Shown here: in pieces, positions 51,030 through 60,058 of the stretch
Numbering within the stretch: position 1 is the first letter of the stretch
Layout of the letters: every line of letters begins with the position of its first letter
Assembly: GCF_042237075.1 (NCBI RefSeq)
Contig: NZ_JBCGDC010000016.1
Coordinates: 20,266 to 84,265 of the forward strand
DNA: 64,000 nt
Reading direction: 5' to 3'
DNA from: Polymorphospora lycopeni
GTDB taxonomy: Bacteria; Actinomycetota; Actinomycetes; Mycobacteriales; Micromonosporaceae
Translations under genes and position numbers: made by a program
The notes under the pieces: model-generated
Database searches by the model: none
What the model was told of the DNA's origin: nothing
What the model saw: the letters and a program-made list of their open reading frames with translations, nothing else

Positions 51030-52486
51030 GCGCGTCGCGGGCCCGGCGCGGCCGTACGGTACTCGCCGCCGCCGTCACCGTGCTGCTCGCCGTGTCGGGC
51101 TGTTCCGGCGGCGGTTCCGGGGGCGCACCCGGCGGCGAGGACGACCTGCGGTACGGGGGTGCGCCGGCCCGCGACGCCGACGTGACGTTCCAGCCGGACG
51201 TGGTCGTCGTCGGTGACGGTGGCCGGTCGGTGCGGTCGGTCACCGACGACGGGCTGACCTGGCGGATCGACGCGAAGGCGCGCAACGCGGCCGACCTGGA
51301 TCCCGGTGAGGTCATGTTCGTCACCGGGCGGGGCGTCGGCCGGGTGCTCGACATCGCCCCGGAGGGCGACGACCTGCTGGTGACGGTCGGTCCGGTGGAC
51401 ATCACCGAGGTGATCCGCGACGGCACGTTCGAGCAGCGGGACGTCACCCTGTCCGACCCGGTGGTCTATGCGGCCGGTGAGCCGTTCTGGTCCGAGGAGG
51501 AGCCGGCCGCGCCGAGCACGTTCGGCCGCAGCGTCGCCGTACGGCCGTTGCGTGCCCCGGTGCTGGCGCAACGGCCGGTCGCGCCGCCGCCGAAACGCGG
51601 TGGCGGGGCGGACACGAAGTCACACGGGTATTCGGTGTTCTCGTCGTGCTGTACCGACGGCGTCGGCGCCCACTTCAAATACGACGACGGCGGGGTGCGG
51701 CTGGTCGGCACGGTGACGCTCACCTCGCGGCGGCCGGACGCGACGTTCCACCTCAGCATCGGCGCCGGGCGGGTCAGCCGGGCCGAGTTGGAGGTCAGCG
51801 GCGGGTTCGGGATCAAGGTGGAGTTCGAGGCGGGCATCCAGGACGGGCAGAACCACCGCAAGGAGTTCCCGATCGCCGCCGACTTCTCGTTCCCGATCGG
51901 GCAGGTGGCCGGCGTTCCGCTGTCGTTCACGGTCAGCCAGACGCTCGGGGTCCGGACCGCGTTCGGCGCGAAGCTCGGCACGATCAAGGGCTCGGGTGAG
52001 TTCTCGCTGGCCGGGTCGCTCGGTTTCGGCTACCGCGACGGGTCGTTCGGGCCACGCGTGTCGCACAACTTCCAGCGGAAGTCGAGCCTGATCAACTCGC
52101 TCACCGGGGTTCCGGTCGGCGTCATGGGCCTGGTGATCGAGCACGGTATCCGGTTCACGGTCGGCATCAACGCCTACCTGTTCAAGGCCGGGATCTACTT
52201 CGAACTGCAGGTCAAGTACGGGCAGACGCTGGGTTCGGCGCTCGGTGCCCCGTACGCGCAGTGCCGTGGGGTCGGGATCGGTGTGCACGCGGTCTTCGGC
52301 GTGGGGTATTCGATCCTGGAACCGGTCGTCAAAGTGATCAACAAGTTCCTGAGCCTGCTGGAGCCCGTCACGTCGCTGAAGATCCCGCCCATCAAGGCCG
52401 AATCCGGGATCAGGTCGAGCAAGGAGGTCTACACCGCCAGCGAGACCATCCCCGACAGTCCGGTCTGCGGCAAACCGCCGGTCTGA
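51026..52486 (+). CDS. Large secreted lipoprotein of unknown function
   Basis: A 486-aa protein that I do not recognise. A signal peptide ends at lipobox VSGC; a small domain follows (VVVVGDGGRSVRSVTDDGLTW, then GEVMFVTGRGVGRVLDI), then a Pro/Arg-rich linker. The C-terminal about 270 residues are rich in alternating beta-strand patterns (ELEVSGGFGIKVEFEAG, GSGEFSLAGSLGFGYRDGSFG). A Cys pair SSCCTDG opens the second domain. GTG 51026 overlaps the previous stop by 4 nt. A surface-exposed or cell-wall role is likely, but nothing more specific can be supported. Confidence 0.72.
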   Translation: MSASRARRGRTVLAAAVTVLLAVSGCSGGGSGGAPGGEDDLRYGGAPARDADVTFQPDVVVVGDGGRSVRSVTDDGLTWRIDAKARNAADLDPGEVMFVTGRGVGRVLDIAPEGDDLLVTVGPVDITEVIRDGTFEQRDVTLSDPVVYAAGEPFWSEEEPAAPSTFGRSVAVRPLRAPVLAQRPVAPPPKRGGGADTKSHGYSVFSSCCTDGVGAHFKYDDGGVRLVGTVTLTSRRPDATFHLSIGAGRVSRAELEVSGGFGIKVEFEAGIQDGQNHRKEFPIAADFSFPIGQVAGVPLSFTVSQTLGVRTAFGAKLGTIKGSGEFSLAGSLGFGYRDGSFGPRVSHNFQRKSSLINSLTGVPVGVMGLVIEHGIRFTVGINAYLFKAGIYFELQVKYGQTLGSALGAPYAQCRGVGIGVHAVFGVGYSILEPVVKVINKFLSLLEPVTSLKIPPIKAESGIRSSKEVYTASETIPDSPVCGKPPV

Positions 52487-52525
52487 CCCATCCCCGCCCG
52501 GGCGCGGCCGTGCCATCATCGCGCC

Positions 52526-55264
52526 ATGGCGACCGCGGTGTTCGGCCGGGACGCGACCCTCGACGAGGCGTGGCGGCGGCTGGCGGCCGGCACACCCGTC
52601 CTGGTCGAGGGTCCGGCCGGGATCGGCAAGACCGCGGTCTGGCGGGCGCTGGCCGGGCGGGCCCGGGCCGAAGGCTGGCTGGTGCTGGCGTGCGCGCCGA
52701 CCGAGACGGAGCGGGCACTGCCGTACGCCGCGCTCGCCGACCTGCTGCGCCCGTGCGCGCACCTGGTGGCCGGGCTGCCGCCGCCGCAGCGGGTCGCGGC
52801 CGAGGTGATCCTGCTGGCGGCGGCCACCGGGGAGGCCATCGACGAACGCGCGGTCGGTGCCGCGACCCGGTCGCTGCTGGCCGGCGCGCTGGCCGGGCCG
52901 GCGAAGGTGCTGGTCGCGGTCGACGACGCGCCGTGGCTGGATCCGCCGAGTGCCCGGGCGCTGCGGTTCGCGTTGCGCCGGCTGGTGCCCCGGCCGGCGC
53001 TGCTGGCGTGCAGCCGCACCGACGGCGCCGGGCCGGCGGCCACCCCGCTCGGCCTCGACACCGGCCCGGCCGGCGACGACCTGGAACGGGTCACGCTGGC
53101 GCCGCTGGGCGTCGGCGCACTGCACCACACGCTGCGGCAGCGGCTGGGCCGTACGCTCAGCCGGCCGCTGCTGGCCCGGATCGCCGGCGACGCGGGCGGC
53201 AACCCGCTGCTGGCGATCGAGTTGGCGCGGGCGGTGCTGCGGCTGCCGGAGCCGCCGCGGCCGGGCGACGACCTGCCGGTCGTGGCATCCATCCAGCAGT
53301 TGCTGGCCGACCTACTGCGGTCACTTCCGGCCGACAGCCGCGACGCGGTACGGCTGGCCTCGCTGCTCGCCGTACCCACGCTCGACGACCTCGTCGCGGC
53401 CGGGACGTCGGCGGCGGCGTTCGACCCGGCCGAGGAGGCGGGTCTGCTGACCGTCGACGCGACCGGGCTGGTCTTCGCCCACCCGGCGTACGCGGCGGCG
53501 GTGCGGGCCGGCATCCCGGCCGGAATCCGGCGCCGGCTGCACCGGCGGCTGGCCGCCGCCGTCACCGACCCCGACGAGCGGGCCCGTCAGTTGGCCCGGT
53601 GCACTGACGCCACCGACGCGGCGGTCGCGGCCGAGCTGGCGGCCGCCGCGGGGCGGCAGCGGGCACGGGGCGCGCCGGACCTCGCGGCCGGGCTGTACGA
53701 GCAGGCCGCCCGGCTCACCCCGCCGGAGGCGCCGGTGGACCGTGACGGGCGGCGGCTCGCGGCCGCGCACTGCCTTTTCGACAGCGGGGACTACGCCACC
53801 GCGGACACGGCGGCGGCGACGGTCGCGGCGGCCGGAACGGGTGAGCTGCGGGCGGAGGCGCTGCTGTTGCGGGCCGTGGTCGCCTGGTCGTCCGACGACC
53901 TGGCCGGGGCGGTGACGTACGCCGGGCGAGGGCTTTCGGCCGTGCCGGCGGACAGCCGGACCGCCGGGCAACTGCACGCCCACCTGAGCCTGTTCAACGA
54001 CGCCCCGCAGGGCGGGCGGCGGCACGCCCGGGCGGCGCTGTCGATCCTGTCCGCCGGCGGTGACCGTGAGCTGGTCTGTGCCGCCCTGCTGCAACTGTTC
54101 TTCCACGAGGTACGGGCCGGACTGCCGCCCCGGCCCGAGTTGGTGGACCGGGCGCTGGAGCTGGAGGACGGTCACCCGTCGCGGCTCAGCGGGACGATCC
54201 CGGCGATCTGGTGGAAGGCGGTCGACGACCACACGCGGGCGAGGGCACGGCTGCACGACATGCGCCGGTACGCGTCGGCGCGCGGCGACGAGCCGCTGCT
54301 GCACGAGGTGCTCTGCCACCTGGGCGAGACCGAGCTGTTCGCCGGCCGGTTCGCGGCCGCCGCCGAGCACATCGCGGCCGCCCGTGACCTCGGTGACCAG
54401 GTCGGGTCCGGGCTGGTCGGCGAGACGTGGCTCGCCGCGACGCTGGCCGCCTGCCGGGGTGAGCTGGACGGGGCCCGGCTGGTGGCCGAGGCCGGGCTGC
54501 GGCACGCGGACCGGCTCGACGACCCGTGGGCGCGGCGGATCCACACGCAGCTGCGGGCGTTCGTCGCCCTGTCGACCGGACGCATGGCCGACGCCGCCGC
54601 CGCGTACGGCCACCTGGCGCGGATGCTGGCCGGCGAGGGAATCGCCGAGCCGATCGCGTTGCGGTTCGAGCCGGACTGGATCGAGGCGTGTGTCGGTGCC
54701 GGTGCTCTCGACGAGGCGCGGGTGGCACTGGACCGGCTGGCCGGGCGGCACTCCCGGCTACCCCGGCCGTGGACGTCGTTGGGGCTGGCCCGCAGCCGGG
54801 TGCTGCTGGCCGGTGCCACCGGTGGCGACGTCGCCGCCGCGCTGGCCGAACTCCAGGCGGCGCGGGACGGGGTGCCGGCCGACGTCCTGCCGCTGGACCG
54901 GGCCCGGTGCCTGCTGGTCGCCGGCCTGGCACACCGGCGGGCACGGCGTAAGCGGGAGGCACGGGAGGCGCTGGAGTCGGCCGTGACCGAGTTCGTCGCG
55001 ATGGGTGCCGGGGCGTTCGCCGAGCGGGCGCGGGCCGAGCTGGCCCGGGTCGGTGAGCGGGTGGCGGCGCCGACCGAGTTGACGGCGACCGAGTTGCGGG
55101 TGGCCCGGTTGGCGGCGTCGGGGCGGACCAACCGCGTCATCGCCGACACGTTGTTCATCAGTCCGAAGACGGTGGAGGCGAATCTGGCCCGGGCGTACCG
55201 CAAGCTCGGTATCTCCAGCCGGGCGCAGCTCGGGGCGGCGATGGCCCGACTGCCGGAGGGTTAG
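52526..55264 (+). CDS. LAL-type LuxR-family ATPase regulator
   Basis: A large ATP-binding regulator of 912 aa. Walker A is GPAGIGKT at residues 29-36 and Walker B VLVAVDDAPWLD; a long TPR-like helical middle follows. The C-terminal LuxR helix-turn-helix is LTATELRVARLAASGRTNRVIADTLFISPKTVEANLARAYRKLGI. LAL proteins often activate secondary-metabolite or sugar genes; the target here is not clear. It is followed after about 70 nt by the ECF sigma operon. Confidence 0.9.
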   Translation: MATAVFGRDATLDEAWRRLAAGTPVLVEGPAGIGKTAVWRALAGRARAEGWLVLACAPTETERALPYAALADLLRPCAHLVAGLPPPQRVAAEVILLAAATGEAIDERAVGAATRSLLAGALAGPAKVLVAVDDAPWLDPPSARALRFALRRLVPRPALLACSRTDGAGPAATPLGLDTGPAGDDLERVTLAPLGVGALHHTLRQRLGRTLSRPLLARIAGDAGGNPLLAIELARAVLRLPEPPRPGDDLPVVASIQQLLADLLRSLPADSRDAVRLASLLAVPTLDDLVAAGTSAAAFDPAEEAGLLTVDATGLVFAHPAYAAAVRAGIPAGIRRRLHRRLAAAVTDPDERARQLARCTDATDAAVAAELAAAAGRQRARGAPDLAAGLYEQAARLTPPEAPVDRDGRRLAAAHCLFDSGDYATADTAAATVAAAGTGELRAEALLLRAVVAWSSDDLAGAVTYAGRGLSAVPADSRTAGQLHAHLSLFNDAPQGGRRHARAALSILSAGGDRELVCAALLQLFFHEVRAGLPPRPELVDRALELEDGHPSRLSGTIPAIWWKAVDDHTRARARLHDMRRYASARGDEPLLHEVLCHLGETELFAGRFAAAAEHIAAARDLGDQVGSGLVGETWLAATLAACRGELDGARLVAEAGLRHADRLDDPWARRIHTQLRAFVALSTGRMADAAAAYGHLARMLAGEGIAEPIALRFEPDWIEACVGAGALDEARVALDRLAGRHSRLPRPWTSLGLARSRVLLAGATGGDVAAALAELQAARDGVPADVLPLDRARCLLVAGLAHRRARRKREAREALESAVTEFVAMGAGAFAERARAELARVGERVAAPTELTATELRVARLAASGRTNRVIADTLFISPKTVEANLARAYRKLGISSRAQLGAAMARLPEG

Positions 55265-55299
55265 CCGACGTCCCGGATCCCTTGACCGGGGGATGCCGA

Positions 55300-55324
55300 G
55301 AACCGTTTCCGCTGGCCATACGTC
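55300..55324 (+). promoter_or_regulatory. ECF-type promoter
   Basis: GAACC at 55300 and CGTC at 55321 are separated by 16 nt, the usual spacing of ECF sigma promoters (GGAAC...CGTC). Transcription would start close to the GTG at 55335, giving a nearly leaderless mRNA. The site supports autoregulation of the sigma factor and rules against the upstream ATG at 55293. Confidence 0.6.
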
Positions 55325-55334
55325 CTTACCTGGT

Positions 55335-55871
55335 GTGACCGAGATCGGCGACGGGGAGCTGCTGCGCCGTGTCGGCCGGGGCGACCGCCGGGCGTTCGAG
55401 GCGTTCTACGCGCGGCACGCGCCGTGGCTGTCGCTGCGCCTGCGGCGGCGCTGCCGCGACCCCGAACTCGCCCGTGAACTGCTCCAGGAGACGTTCCTGG
55501 CGGTCTGGCGGGCGGGTGGCGGCTATCGCGGGGACGGCGAGGTCGTCGGCTGGGTGTGGTCGATCGCCGTCCGGCGGCTGATCGACGCCGGCCGCCGCGA
55601 GCAGGTCCGCCCGCAGACCGTCGAGCTGCCCGACGAGACCCTGCTGACCTGGTCACCGTCCGCCGAGGAGGAAGCCATGACCGACACGTACGACGCCCGG
55701 CTGGAGGTCGCGTTGCGCGGCCTGGCACCGGAGCTGCGGGCGGTGCTGCAGGCGACCGTCCTCGACGGCCTGACGGTCCGGGAGGCCGCCGTCGTGCTCG
55801 GCCTGCCGGAGGGCACGGTGAAGACGCGGGCGCTGCGGGCCCGGCGGGCGCTGCGGGCGGCGCTGTCGTGA
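55335..55871 (+). CDS. ECF RNA polymerase sigma factor
   Basis: Alternative sigma factor of 178 aa. Region 2 reads FEAFYARHAPWLSLRLRRRCRDPELARELLQETFLAVWRA and region 4 LTVREAAVVLGLPEGTVKTRALRARRALRAAL. GTG 55335 is chosen because an ECF promoter covers the stretch before it; ATG 55293 would add 14 residues. The stop overlaps the anti-sigma start by 4 nt. The coupled downstream genes encode its regulator and an ABC transporter that may be its target. Confidence 0.92.
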   Translation: MTEIGDGELLRRVGRGDRRAFEAFYARHAPWLSLRLRRRCRDPELARELLQETFLAVWRAGGGYRGDGEVVGWVWSIAVRRLIDAGRREQVRPQTVELPDETLLTWSPSAEEEAMTDTYDARLEVALRGLAPELRAVLQATVLDGLTVREAAVVLGLPEGTVKTRALRARRALRAALS

Positions 55872-56629
55872 GCGGCTTCCACCTCGACGACGCGGTGCTG
55901 CGGGCGTACGCGCGGGAGCGGCTGGCCGACACCGACGCCTGGTCGGTCGAGGCGCACCTCGACCGGTGCGCGGCGTGCCGGTCCCGGCTCCCGTTCGACG
56001 TCCCGGCGGCCGCCGACCTGCTGGCGGTGCTGCCCGATCAGGGCCGGGTCCGCCCCGGCACCAGGTGGCGCCGGAGCATGATGCTGCTGAACGCGGCACC
56101 GGCGGCCCGGGTCGCCTGGTTCGTCTCGGTCGCCGCCACCCTCGGGCTGGCGGTCGGGGCGGCGTTCGACCCGCTGCTGATCCGGCCATGGCTGCTGCTG
56201 CTCATCGCACCGGTGCTGCCGGTGCTCGGTGTCGCCGCCTCCTACGGGCCGCACACCGATCCGCTGCACGAGATGGTGGCGGCCAGCCCGTACGGCGGGT
56301 TGCGGATCGTCCTGTGGCGCACCCTGTCGGTGCTCGCCGTCACCGTTCCCGTCGCGGTCGTGGCGGGCGCCGCGTCGGGCATCGGCGTACCGGCGATGTG
56401 GCTGCTGCCGTGTCTCGCGTTGACCGGGCTGGCGCTCGGGCTGGGGTCGCTGATCGCCCCGGTCCGGGCGGCGGCGCTGGTGGCGGGCGGCTGGGCGTTG
56501 TTGGTGCTCGCCGCCTCCGGGCCGCAGTGGCTGGTCGTCCCGGCCGCCGGCCCGCCCTGGCTGGCCGTGCTGGCGGCGGCCACCGGACTCTTCCTCGTAC
56601 GGACGACACGCAGAGGGGTATTTCGTTGA
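55868..56629 (+). CDS. Zinc-finger anti-sigma factor with a polytopic membrane domain
   Basis: A 253-aa anti-sigma factor. The N-terminal zinc-binding HxxxCxxC is His30, Cys34 and Cys37 in EAHLDRCAAC; about six membrane segments follow from residue 80 on. Most such proteins have one helix, so this polytopic form may sense a membrane signal or the ABC transporter itself. GTG 55868 overlaps the sigma stop, and the TGA overlaps the next start. Confidence 0.88.
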   Translation: MSGFHLDDAVLRAYARERLADTDAWSVEAHLDRCAACRSRLPFDVPAAADLLAVLPDQGRVRPGTRWRRSMMLLNAAPAARVAWFVSVAATLGLAVGAAFDPLLIRPWLLLLIAPVLPVLGVAASYGPHTDPLHEMVAASPYGGLRIVLWRTLSVLAVTVPVAVVAGAASGIGVPAMWLLPCLALTGLALGLGSLIAPVRAAALVAGGWALLVLAASGPQWLVVPAAGPPWLAVLAAATGLFLVRTTRRGVFR

Positions 56630-57378
56630 CGGTCACCGTCGAAGGGGTACGGATCGGCTACCGCAACCGGGTGGTGCTCGACGGCCTCGACCTGCATCTC
56701 GGCACCGGCGTACACGGGCTGCTCGGCCCGAACGGGGCCGGGAAGACCACGCTGATGCGGGTGCTGGCCACCGTGGCCCGCCCCGACGCCGGCCGGATCC
56801 GCCTCCTCGGCCGGGACGTCGCCGACCCGGCCATGCTGCGTCAGGTCCGCCGCCAGATCGGCTACCTGCCGCAGACGTTCGGCTACTACCCCCGCTTCAC
56901 CGTCCGCGAGTTCGTCGAGTACTTCGCCTGGCTCAAGGAGATGCCGCCGGCCGGGGTGCTGCTCGCGGTCGACCGGGCACTGGAACGAGTCGGGCTGCTC
57001 GACCGGGCCGACGACCGGATGAAGCACCTCTCCGGCGGCATGCTGCGCCGGGCCGGGATCGCCCAGGGCATCGTCAACGACCCCCGGCTGCTGCTGCTCG
57101 ACGAACCCACCGCCGGCCTCGACCCGGAACAGCGGGTCGACTTCCGAGCGCTGCTGCGCGAGATCGGTGTCGACGCCTGCGTACTGGTCAGCACCCACCT
57201 GGTCGAGGACGTCGCGTCGGCGTGCGCGACGGTCAGCCTCGTCGACGGCGGCCGGCTCGTCTTCACCGGCACACCCGACGAACTCGCCGCGCTCGGCACC
57301 GACCCCGGCAGCGGCGACTCGCCCATCGAGTGCGGCTACAGCGCCGCGCTGCGCGACGCCCGGGGGGTACGCCGGTGA
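56626..57378 (+). CDS. ABC transporter ATP-binding protein
   Basis: A 250-aa ATPase of the CcmA/NatA-like export group. Walker A GPNGAGKTT, signature LSGGMLRRAGIAQ, Walker B LLLLDEPTAGLD and H-loop VSTHLVEDV are all intact. TTG 56626 overlaps the anti-sigma stop, which makes a rare start codon likely here. It should energise the membrane proteins encoded next. Confidence 0.93.
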   Translation: MTVTVEGVRIGYRNRVVLDGLDLHLGTGVHGLLGPNGAGKTTLMRVLATVARPDAGRIRLLGRDVADPAMLRQVRRQIGYLPQTFGYYPRFTVREFVEYFAWLKEMPPAGVLLAVDRALERVGLLDRADDRMKHLSGGMLRRAGIAQGIVNDPRLLLLDEPTAGLDPEQRVDFRALLREIGVDACVLVSTHLVEDVASACATVSLVDGGRLVFTGTPDELAALGTDPGSGDSPIECGYSAALRDARGVRR

Positions 57379-58640
57379 GGCGGCAGCTGCGGATCGAACT
57401 GCTGCGCGGTACGGCGCCGGCGGCGGCGCTGGTGATGTTCGGCGCGAGCGTCTGGATGCTCGCCGTGCACCAGGACGACTGGGCCGGGCGCTGGGCCGGG
57501 CTGGCGTCGTGGGTCCGGCAGTCGATGCTGATCCTCGCCGCCCTGATGGTGGCGGCCGGTGCCTGGCAGGCCGGCCGGGAGCGGCGGCGGCAGATCGGCG
57601 ACCTACTTGCCTCGACCGCGCGCCCGGCCTGGCAGCCGATGCTGGTCGCCTGGCTGGCGGTGTCGCTCGCCGGCACCGCCGGTTTGCTCGCCGCGCTGGC
57701 CGGTGCGGCGGTGCTGGTCGGCCGGCTGGCCACCTATGCCGGCGGTGACTGGTGGTGGACGCTCGCCGTCGGTGTGCTGGCGCTGTGGACGGCGAGCGCG
57801 CTGGGGGTTCTCGTCGGCCGGCTCATATCGCTCCGGGTGGCCGCCCCGATCGCCGGCCTGGCCACGTATCTCGGGCTCGCCGTCGCCACCTACGCGCCGC
57901 TCGGCACGATCACCTGGCTGTCTCCGGTCCATGCCGGTTGGGGCGTGGAGCGGCTGGTGCCCGACGGGACGCATCTGCGGCAGGCGGCCTGGTTCGTGGC
58001 CCTGACCGCGCTGCTGCTGGCGGTCGCCGCGCGGCGGATCCGGGTGGCGCTGGTCTGCGGTGTGCTGGCCGCCGCGTCTGTCGTACCGATCGTTACCGGG
58101 CCGCTCCCCTGGCGTCTGCCGGCCGATCCGGCGGCGGTCGAGCCGGTGTGCACTGTGGAGGGCCCGCAGGTGTGCGTGGCCCGGATCAACGCCTATCTGC
58201 TCGACGACGTGGCGGCGGTCGTGCAGCCGGTGCTGCGCCGTGTCGACGGCATTCCAGGCGCGCCGTCGCGGGCCGCCGACGAGGTGACGGCACCGCCCGG
58301 ATACTCGACGGTCGACGACGACGGCACGATCTGGTTCAGCCTGCTCGGCCAGTCGAAGGCGCTCGGCGGACTCGAACGCCTGGACTGGCTGCGGGCCAGC
58401 ACCGACAGCTTCCTCGCCCGGTGGGTGGAGTGCAAAAACGGTCGCCACGAGCAGGGGGTATTCCACGCGAACATGCTGGCCCGCTCCTGGCTGCACGAGG
58501 AGCCTCCGCACGGCCGCGTCCCCATCGACCGACTGCTGGCCCTGCCGATGCCGCAACAGCGGGCCTGGCTCGCCGACTACCTCGCCGCCGCCCGCGCGTG
58601 CGACACCACCCGCCTGATCGAACTGGCGCGGGTGCCGTGA
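57375..58640 (+). CDS. ABC transporter membrane protein with an extracytoplasmic domain
   Basis: A 421-aa membrane protein. About six to seven hydrophobic segments cover residues 15-250. A soluble C-terminal domain (DPAAVEPVCTVEGPQVCVARINAYLLDDVAAVVQPVLRRV onwards) contains a Cys pair. It lacks classic ABC-2 signatures, but its place after an ATPase and its 4-nt overlaps support a permease role. The substrate is unknown. Confidence 0.8.
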   Translation: MRRQLRIELLRGTAPAAALVMFGASVWMLAVHQDDWAGRWAGLASWVRQSMLILAALMVAAGAWQAGRERRRQIGDLLASTARPAWQPMLVAWLAVSLAGTAGLLAALAGAAVLVGRLATYAGGDWWWTLAVGVLALWTASALGVLVGRLISLRVAAPIAGLATYLGLAVATYAPLGTITWLSPVHAGWGVERLVPDGTHLRQAAWFVALTALLLAVAARRIRVALVCGVLAAASVVPIVTGPLPWRLPADPAAVEPVCTVEGPQVCVARINAYLLDDVAAVVQPVLRRVDGIPGAPSRAADEVTAPPGYSTVDDDGTIWFSLLGQSKALGGLERLDWLRASTDSFLARWVECKNGRHEQGVFHANMLARSWLHEEPPHGRVPIDRLLALPMPQQRAWLADYLAAARACDTTRLIELARVP

Positions 58641-59254
58641 CCGGCCGGCTGCTCCTGCTGCACCTGCGGGCCCGCGGCGGCCCGGCGTTCGCCGCCGGCC
58701 TGGTCGTCGTCACGGCACTGGCCTGGGCCGGCGGCAGCTGGCTGATCAGCCGGCCGTATTTCGACGGGCCGGCCGCCCGGATACCGGTGGTCGCCCTCAC
58801 CCCGCTGCTCGGCGCGCTGCTGCTCGCCCCGACCCTCGCCGGTGCCGGCGACGAACTCGAACGCGGCACCCCGGCACCGTGGCGGCACTGGCGGGCCGGC
58901 CACGTGCTGGCGGCCGTCGCCGCGATCGGCACCCCGCTGGCGCTGACCGGGCTGCACGCGCCCGAGGTGTTCGGCGCGTACGCGCTGCTGCGCAACACCC
59001 TCGGCTGTGTCGGGCTGGTCGCCGGGGCCGCCGTGCTGCTCGGGGCCCGGCTGGCCTGGCTGCCGGCGTTCGGATACGTCTGCGCGGTCTACGGGGCGAT
59101 GCCGCGCCAGGTCGGCGGGGCGGCCGGAATCTGGGCCTGGCCGGTGCAGCCGTCCGGCGTCGAGGCGTCCTGGGCGGTCGCCGTCGCCCTGTTCGTCGCC
59201 GGCGCCGCGAGCTACCTGTGGTACGGGGCCCGGCCCCGGTTCGGCGGCGACTGA
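58637..59254 (+). CDS. Membrane protein, second ABC permease subunit
   Basis: A 205-aa protein with about five to six hydrophobic segments (AAGLVVVTALAWAGGSWLI, IPVVALTPLLGALLLAPTL and others). It overlaps the previous gene by 4 nt and ends the coupled run that begins with the sigma gene. Probably the partner of the preceding membrane subunit. No family could be assigned. Confidence 0.75.
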   Translation: MTGRLLLLHLRARGGPAFAAGLVVVTALAWAGGSWLISRPYFDGPAARIPVVALTPLLGALLLAPTLAGAGDELERGTPAPWRHWRAGHVLAAVAAIGTPLALTGLHAPEVFGAYALLRNTLGCVGLVAGAAVLLGARLAWLPAFGYVCAVYGAMPRQVGGAAGIWAWPVQPSGVEASWAVAVALFVAGAASYLWYGARPRFGGD

Positions 59255-59262
59255 CCTCTCGG

Positions 59263-59943
59263 TCAGGGTGCTTCGAGGCCGAGAAGGTCGCGCAGTGCCG
59301 CCCGGCCGGGGTCGGTGACCCGCAGCGCCCGGCCGGTGCCGATCCGTACCGCCCAGCCCTGGTCGAGCACGTGCCGGCACAGGGCCGCGCCGGCCACCCC
59401 GCCCAGGTGCGGCCGACGCTCGGTGTGGTCGAGGCAGGCCCGGACCAGCGGGCGTCGGCCGGCCGGCAGTTCGCCGACCAGGTCGGTCAGCTGGCGCAGC
59501 CCGGCGTCGGTCAGCGCGAACCCGGTCTGCTGCTGCAACCAGCCGGCGTCGAGCAGCGCGTCGGTGACCGCCACCCCGAGCCGGCCGGCGAGGTGGTCGT
59601 AGCAGGTGCGGGCCTTCGCACTGGCCCGCTCGCGGGCCGCCGCCTTGAGGGTGCGGGGCGGCGGGGCCGGGGCGGCGTACGCGGCCAGGTCCTCGATCAA
59701 CTGGGCGGCGGCCGGGTCGGCGAGCCGTACGTAGCGGTGCCGGCCCTGCCGCTCCTGCACCAGTAGCCCGCCGTCGACGAGCAGGGTCAGGTGGGCACTC
59801 GCCGTGGACGGGGCCACGCCGGCGTGGCGGGCGAGTTCGCCGGCGGTCCAGGCCCGGCCGTCGAGCAGCGCCAGGCAGAAGGTCGCCCGGGTCGCGTCGG
59901 CGAGCAGGCCGGCCAGCGCGGCCAGCGGCGGGTCCGTGGTCAT
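59263..59943 (-). CDS. ArsR-family transcriptional regulator
   Basis: A 226-aa winged-helix regulator. The DNA-binding region ATRATFCLALLDGRAWTAGELARHAGVAPSTASAHLTLLVDGGLLVQERQGRHRYVRL is typical of ArsR proteins. The long C-terminal extension contains several Cys but no clear metal site. It faces the ABC operon and is divergent from the PEP-mutase-like gene 115 nt away, its probable target. Confidence 0.9.
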   Translation of the reverse strand: MTTDPPLAALAGLLADATRATFCLALLDGRAWTAGELARHAGVAPSTASAHLTLLVDGGLLVQERQGRHRYVRLADPAAAQLIEDLAAYAAPAPPPRTLKAAARERASAKARTCYDHLAGRLGVAVTDALLDAGWLQQQTGFALTDAGLRQLTDLVGELPAGRRPLVRACLDHTERRPHLGGVAGAALCRHVLDQGWAVRIGTGRALRVTDPGRAALRDLLGLEAP

Positions 59944-60058
59944 CACCCCATCCTGCGGGTACGACGTTTCGGCCGGCACCGAACCGTCCCGGTTCTAGCC
60001 TCGGCGCGTGGGTCCTCGGCCGGCCGGTGCGGCCGGCGTGCCGGAAAGGGGTGCGCGG

